Assembly (NCBI GenBank): GCA_018241725.1
Contig: JAFEDI010000130.1
Coordinates: 16,363 to 80,362 of the forward strand
Reading direction: 5' to 3'
Source: Pseudomonadota bacterium
Lineage (GTDB): Bacteria; Pseudomonadota; Gammaproteobacteria; Burkholderiales; Rhodocyclaceae
DNA length: 64,000 bases
The notes under the pieces are model-generated. The model made no database searches. It saw only the letters and a program-made list of their open reading frames with translations, and had not been told where the DNA came from. Position 1 is the stretch's first letter, and each line of letters begins with the position of its first letter. This document shows positions 59,404-64,000 of the stretch, piece by piece. A program made the position numbers and the translations under genes.

Positions 59404-59790
59404 ATGCCATCCGATGCACTGCCCGTATTTCAGGTGCAAAGCACCGCCTCGTGCCGCATTTGCACCATTCGCCTCGAGCAATTGTGTTACTGGCGCGCCT
59501 GGTGGTTTCGCGCATTCCGGGAGGTGCTGGCCACCGGCATTCGGGCATTTGCCTTCGCTTACGCGATCCGCGCCGAGGATCATCCCGCGCGCTCTCCAAT
59601 GTGCTACCGCTGCTTGCGATTCAGGAAGAACGCCATCAAGGAACGCTCCCCCCTGTTCAATTGGCTGGATGCCTATTTGAACCCCATTTTCAATCGGGTG
59701 CGGGATTCCTTGCTGACCGAGCAGGAAAAGGAGCATGCCCGCCAGCTCGCCCAGCGGGCAGCAAATCCTGATTTCAAGGACCACGACTGA
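59404..59790 (+). CDS. Cys-rich small protein, first gene of the nitrogenase cofactor operon
   Basis: This 128-aa protein has no family I recognise. Two CxxC pairs (Cys17/20 and Cys67/70) plus Cys28 could bind zinc or an Fe-S cluster. Between them is a strongly aromatic stretch (CYWRAWWFRAFREVL), and the C-terminus is charged and helical. A GGGAG ribosome site precedes the ATG. It follows the sigma-54 promoter directly and ends 40 nt before nifE, so it is expressed under nitrogen-fixing conditions. Possible roles are metal or cluster delivery to the scaffold, or an adaptor; none is proven. Confidence 0.75.
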   Translation: MPSDALPVFQVQSTASCRICTIRLEQLCYWRAWWFRAFREVLATGIRAFAFAYAIRAEDHPARSPMCYRCLRFRKNAIKERSPLFNWLDAYLNPIFNRVRDSLLTEQEKEHARQLAQRAANPDFKDHD

Positions 59791-59830
59791 AACCGACCAA
59801 CCGGCGCCGAATGGCTGAAGGGATACGACC

Positions 59831-61228
59831 ATGAACGCAGATGAAATCCAGGCCCTGCTCGACGAGCCCGCCTGCGCCCACAACAACAAGGGCAAGACCG
59901 GCTGTGCCAAGTCGAAACCGGGGGCGACCCAGGGCGGCTGCGCCTTCGACGGCGCGCAGATCGCGCTGCTGCCGATCGCCGATGCGGCCCACATCGTCCA
60001 CGGCCCCATCGGCTGTTCCGGCAGCTCGTGGGATGTGCGTGGAACACGCTCGTCAGGCCCGGACACCTATCGACTGGGGATGACCACAGATCTCTCGGAT
60101 ATCGATGTGGTGATGGGGCGCGGCGAGAAAAAGCTGTTCCACGCCATCGGACAGGCGGTCGAGCGTTATCGCCCCGCGGCGGTCTTCGTCTATACGACCT
60201 GTGTGCCGGCCCTGCATGGCGACGACGTGGCCGCAGTGGCGAAGGTCGCCGCCCAACGCTGGCAGATCCCGGTCGTTCCGGTGGACTGCGCCGGCTTCTA
60301 CGGCAGCAAGAGCCTCGGCAACCGGATTGCCGGCGAAACGCTGTATCGCCACGTGATCGGAACCCGCGAGCCCGCACCGGCCCGGCCGCGCCCGGACGGC
60401 CTGCCGACCCACGACATCAACCTGATCGGCGAATACAACATCGCCGGCGAGTTCTGGCGTGTCGCGCCCCTGTTCGATGAACTGGGCCTGCGCATCCTGT
60501 GCACGCTGTCCGGCGATGCGCGCTTCCATGAAGTGCAGACCATGCACCGGGCGCAGGCCAACATGGTGGTCTGCTCCAAGGCGATGCTCAACGTGGCGCG
60601 CAAGCTGCAGGAGGACTATGGCACCCCGTTCTTTGAAGGCAGCTTCTACGGTGTGGAAGACACCTCCCAGGCCTTGCGGGATCTCGCCTGCCTGGTTGGG
60701 GATGCGGACTTTCGCGTGCGCACCGAGGTCGTGATCAGCCGGGAAGAGGGTGGGGTGGCCCAGCGCCTCGCGCCGTTCCGCGATCGCCTGGCCGGACGGC
60801 GGGCGCTGATCTTCTCCGGCGGCGTCAAATCCTGGTCCATCGTGTCGGCTTTGCAGGACCTGGGCATGGACGTCGTGGCGACAGGCACCGAGAAGTCCAC
60901 CGAGGAAGACCGCGCCCGCATCCGTGCGCTGATGGGCCCCGAAGCCCGCATGATCGGCAACAACGACCAGGGCGCGCTGATGGAGACCTGCCGCGAGTAC
61001 GGCGTCGACATCCTCTTCGCCGGTGGCCGCTACCTGTATCCGGCGCTCAAATCCGGCATCCCTTTTCTCGACATCAACCATGAGCGGGATTTCGGTTATG
61101 CCGGTTACGACGGCCTCGTCGAACTGGCGCAGCACATCGCCGACGTAATCGACAACCCGATCTGGGCCCAGCTCGTCCGCAAGCCGGCCTGGCACCGGCG
61201 GCCCGCCATGGCCCTGGCTTGTGCCTGA
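59831..61228 (+). CDS. nifE: Nitrogenase cofactor scaffold NifE/VnfE family
   Basis: This 465-aa subunit of the E2N2 scaffold is where the NifB-derived Fe-S core matures into FeMo-co or FeV-co. Family signatures include [10 protein letters not shown] near the start, [36 protein letters not shown] with a cluster Cys, [11 protein letters not shown], and the cofactor-site region [14 protein letters not shown]-like (here [14 protein letters not shown]). Length is normal. It is followed by nifN 10 nt later. NifE and VnfE are too similar for me to separate by eye. Promoter elements favour a vanadium-system assignment. Confidence 0.93.
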   Translation: MNADEIQALLDEPACAHNNKGKTGCAKSKPGATQGGCAFDGAQIALLPIADAAHIVHGPIGCSGSSWDVRGTRSSGPDTYRLGMTTDLSDIDVVMGRGEKKLFHAIGQAVERYRPAAVFVYTTCVPALHGDDVAAVAKVAAQRWQIPVVPVDCAGFYGSKSLGNRIAGETLYRHVIGTREPAPARPRPDGLPTHDINLIGEYNIAGEFWRVAPLFDELGLRILCTLSGDARFHEVQTMHRAQANMVVCSKAMLNVARKLQEDYGTPFFEGSFYGVEDTSQALRDLACLVGDADFRVRTEVVISREEGGVAQRLAPFRDRLAGRRALIFSGGVKSWSIVSALQDLGMDVVATGTEKSTEEDRARIRALMGPEARMIGNNDQGALMETCREYGVDILFAGGRYLYPALKSGIPFLDINHERDFGYAGYDGLVELAQHIADVIDNPIWAQLVRKPAWHRRPAMALACA

Positions 61229-61238
61229 GGGGACCGAC

Positions 61239-62645
61239 ATGGCGATGGTACATATCTCGAACAAGCCGCTGACCGTCAATCCGCTCAAGGTCAGTCAGCC
61301 GATGGGCGCCACCCTGGCCGTGCTGGGGCTGGACCAAGCGGTGCCGCTGCAGCACGGCGCCCAGGGCTGTACCGCCTTCAGCAAGGTTTTCTTCACCCGT
61401 CACTTCCGCGAACCGGTAGCACTGCAGACCACCGCGATGGACCAGGTGGTGACGGTGATGGGCGCCGACAGCAGCGTCGTCGAAGCGTTGCGGACGGTGG
61501 CCGAACTCAACAACCCGGAAGTGATCGGCCTGATGACCACCGGTCTGACCGAAACCCAGGGGGCCGACATCGCGCGGACGGTCAAGGAGTTCCAGCGCAG
61601 CAGTCCGGAATTCATGGACATCAGCGTGATCCCGATCAACACGCCTGATACCCTCGGCAGCCTGGAGAGCGGCTATGCGCGCGCGCTGGAAGCCGTCATC
61701 GAGCACCTGGTGCCGGAGGGCCGGGTGGCCGGCTACCGGCCCCGGCAGGTGAACGTGTTGCTGTCGTCGATGCTGACGCCGGGGGACGCCGAAGCCGTAC
61801 GGGCCTGGGTCGAGGCTTTCGGCCTGCGTCCGGTGATGCTGCCGGACCTGGGCGGCAGCCTGGATGGGCATTTCGACCCGGCGGGCTTCTCGACCCTGTC
61901 GCGCGGCGGCGTGTCGCGCATCGATGTGGCGACGATGGGCAAGTCCGTCGCCACGCTGGCCGTCGGCCCGTCGGTCTTCACCGCTGCGGATCGGCTGAAG
62001 GCCCGCACCGGCGTGCCGGATCACCGCTTCGAAGGGCTGATGGGGCTGGCGGCGTGCGATGCCTTCACCGAGGCGCTGGCCGGCATTTCCGGGCGCTCCG
62101 TCCCGGACCGGATCGACCGGCTGCGCGAGCAGCTGCTCGATGCGATGGTCGACACCCACTTCGTGCTCGGCGCCCTGCGCCTTGGCGTGGCCGCCGACCC
62201 TGACCACCTGGGCATGCTGGCCCGCTTCCTGACCGGCGTCGGCATCCATGTGGTCGCCGCGGTAGCGTCGAGCCGTGCGGAAGGGCTGGTCGATCTGCCG
62301 ATCGAAGCGGTCGTCGTCGGCGACCTGGAAGACCTGGAAGCGCGGGCCCAGGCGGGCAAGGCCCAGGTGCTGATCGCCAACTCCCATGGCGCGGACATCG
62401 CGGAGAGGCTGCGCATTCCGCTACTCCGGGCCGGCTTCCCGCTGTACGACATCTTCGGCGGCGCAGCTCGCAAATGGGTCGGCTACGACGGGAGCCGCCA
62501 GGCGCTGTTCGACCTCGCCAATCTCGCCGGTGCCGCACGCCCGGAAATTGCGCCATACCGCTCCTTCTACGGAAAGGAGCGCCCTCCGGAAATGGACGGA
62601 CACGTCCCGGTCGCCGCGTCCGGCGCATCAACACTTCTCGGTTGA
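61239..62645 (+). CDS. nifN: Nitrogenase cofactor scaffold NifN/VnfN family
   Basis: This 468-aa partner of NifE has TVNPLKVSQPMGATLAVLGL, QHGAQGCTAFSKVFFTRHF with the conserved Cys, QTTAMDQVVTVMGAD, and GLMTTGLTETQGADI, all typical of NifN. I used the ATG at 61239, which has a GAGGGG ribosome site and gives the family N-terminus; a GTG at 61221 would overlap nifE. With NifE it forms the heterotetramer that hands the cofactor on to the dinitrogenase. Confidence 0.93.
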   Translation: MAMVHISNKPLTVNPLKVSQPMGATLAVLGLDQAVPLQHGAQGCTAFSKVFFTRHFREPVALQTTAMDQVVTVMGADSSVVEALRTVAELNNPEVIGLMTTGLTETQGADIARTVKEFQRSSPEFMDISVIPINTPDTLGSLESGYARALEAVIEHLVPEGRVAGYRPRQVNVLLSSMLTPGDAEAVRAWVEAFGLRPVMLPDLGGSLDGHFDPAGFSTLSRGGVSRIDVATMGKSVATLAVGPSVFTAADRLKARTGVPDHRFEGLMGLAACDAFTEALAGISGRSVPDRIDRLREQLLDAMVDTHFVLGALRLGVAADPDHLGMLARFLTGVGIHVVAAVASSRAEGLVDLPIEAVVVGDLEDLEARAQAGKAQVLIANSHGADIAERLRIPLLRAGFPLYDIFGGAARKWVGYDGSRQALFDLANLAGAARPEIAPYRSFYGKERPPEMDGHVPVAASGASTLLG

Positions 62646-62655
62646 AGGAGATCCC

Positions 62656-63246
62656 ATGTTACGCATTGCATTTGCCTCAACGGACCAGCAAAAGGTCGAT
62701 CTCCATTTCGGTGCTGCGGATCGCCTCGTCCTGTTCGACGTGGAGCCCGGGCGGGCCAGCCTCGTCGGCATCGGAGAGTTCATCAAGGCGGAAATGAAGG
62801 GCAGCAACAAGGACAAGGGGCTACCGCGGGAACTGCAGGGGGTGGCCCACTTGCAGTCGCAACCCTATGCGCCCGCGCCGGAGGACGTATTGCCCCCGCC
62901 GGACAGGCCGCCGGAGGACAAGGTGATCGCCAAGCTCGACTTCCTGAAGGGCTGTGCCGCGGTTTATGCGGCGTCCATCGGCGCATCGTCGATCCGCCGC
63001 CTGATGGCCCTCGACGTGCAGCCCATCATCGTGGATAACGGCCACGAGATCATGGACTTGCTGAACGAGGTCAGCTTTGCGCTGCATTACGGCGGACTGG
63101 CCTGGGTGGACCGCGCCGTGGCGAGGCTGGATAAATCGCCCGACCGTTTCGACACTCTTGCGGAAGGGGATTGGGACGCGGAATCGACCGCCCTGAATCC
63201 CACCGTGATCCATCAACTGATCACCTCGATGGATGATTTAGCCTGA
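62656..63246 (+). CDS. nifX: Nitrogenase cofactor carrier NifX/VnfX family (extended)
   Basis: This 196-aa protein has the NifX core: LRIAFASTDQQKVDLHFG at the start, then KLDFLKGCAAVYAASIGASS and a helical end. NifX binds NifB-co/VK-cluster and cofactor precursors between NifB, NifEN and the apo-enzyme. It is longer than Azotobacter NifX (about 158 aa): a Pro-rich insert (PAPEDVLPPPDRPPEDK) lies in the middle and about 60 residues are added at the C-terminus (from DNGHEIMDLLNEV). It starts 10 nt after nifN and the operon ends at a strong hairpin. Confidence 0.88.
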   Translation: MLRIAFASTDQQKVDLHFGAADRLVLFDVEPGRASLVGIGEFIKAEMKGSNKDKGLPRELQGVAHLQSQPYAPAPEDVLPPPDRPPEDKVIAKLDFLKGCAAVYAASIGASSIRRLMALDVQPIIVDNGHEIMDLLNEVSFALHYGGLAWVDRAVARLDKSPDRFDTLAEGDWDAESTALNPTVIHQLITSMDDLA

Positions 63247-63302
63247 CCGATCTTCCCGCGGGGGGCGTGCCATCCACCGCAACAAGGGAGCGCTCGGAGC
63301 CT

Positions 63303-63347
63303 TGCCGGATAAATGGACTCTTGGGTTGTCCATTTATCCGGCCTTTT
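63303..63347 (+). terminator. Rho-independent terminator between nifX and nifH
   Basis: GCCGGATAAATGGAC (63303-63317) and GTCCATTTATCCGGC (63327-63341) form a perfect 15-bp stem with a nine-base loop, followed by CTTTTTC. It separates the E-N-X transcript from the independent nifH promoter. Confidence 0.92.
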
Positions 63348-63411
63348 TCATTTCAGGCTCCGATGCTTTTTGCGCCGCTTGCACGGAGGCGAACGCCGGT
63401 TGGATGGCGTT

Positions 63412-63425
63412 GTACTCAAACGAAC
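63412..63425 (+). promoter_or_regulatory. VnfA-like activator site upstream of nifH/vnfH
   Basis: GTACTCAAACGAAC is GTAC-N6-GAAC, with the same half-sites as the element in front of the E-N-X operon but in the other orientation. It is about 75 nt upstream of the sigma-54 promoter. No perfect TGT-N10-ACA is present in this 314-nt gap. Confidence 0.5.
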
Positions 63426-63446
63426 GGTTTTATTTACGGAAATTGA

Positions 63447-64000
<554 letters not shown>

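Overview
The window is a high-GC, gene-dense chromosomal segment. Gene content points to a nitrogen-fixing betaproteobacterium, most likely of the Rhodocyclales (Azoarcus/Azospira/Dechloromonas relatives). The evidence is a glucokinase-RpiR fusion, an NAD-type formate dehydrogenase (FdsGBA), a complete leucine/isovalerate degradation operon, a DUF4936 gene beside ygfZ, and nitrogenase cofactor genes with sigma-54 promoters. The order-level placement is inference; no rRNA or tRNA was seen.

Layout. 0-8 kb: sugar uptake ATPase, an oxidoreductase/DeoR operon, glk-rpiR and two membrane transporters. 8-10.4 kb: groESL read leftward from a -24/-12 promoter with a NifA-type upstream site. 10.5-13.4 kb: a DUF2325 gene and metNIQ. 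13.4-22.9 kb: an accessory region with a hybrid sensor kinase, two gene remnants that duplicate neighbouring sequence, a lower-GC two-gene McrBC-like (AAA+/DUF2357 nuclease) defence module and a 21-nt tandem repeat array. 22.9-32.5 kb: an AraC regulator and the leucine-degradation operon (ivd, MCC subunits, hydratase, acyl-CoA ligase, HMG-CoA lyase). 32.5-35.8 kb: rhodanese and sulfide:quinone-oxidoreductase-like genes around an AT-rich palindrome, then two OmpA/Pal-type lipoproteins. 35.8-40.7 kb: fdsGBA. 41-47.3 kb: an unusual chemosensory-like cluster plus a candidate structured small RNA. 47.3-57.7 kb: housekeeping genes (mfd, ygfZ, mltG-tmk-holB-pilZ-tatD). 57.8-59.1 kb: a tyrosine recombinase behind two LexA boxes. 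59.2-64 kb: a nitrogenase cluster (Cys-rich ORF, E, N, X, then H, cut by the window end).

The nitrogenase cluster has two sigma-54 promoters. Each is preceded by a GTAC-N6-GAAC element that matches what I remember of the Azotobacter VnfA site, and no perfect NifA site (TGT-N10-ACA) is present. The groESL promoter, in contrast, has a perfect TGT-N10-ACA. I therefore suggest that the right-hand cluster belongs to an alternative (vanadium, Vnf) nitrogenase, and that groESL is tied to nitrogen fixation through NifA. Family assignments (NifE/N/X/H) are secure; Vnf rather than Nif is an inference.

Other items worth attention are a pseudoknot-forming small RNA with its own promoter and terminator inside the chemosensory cluster, the SOS-type control of the recombinase next to the nitrogenase genes, and the mirrored remnants around the sensor kinase.
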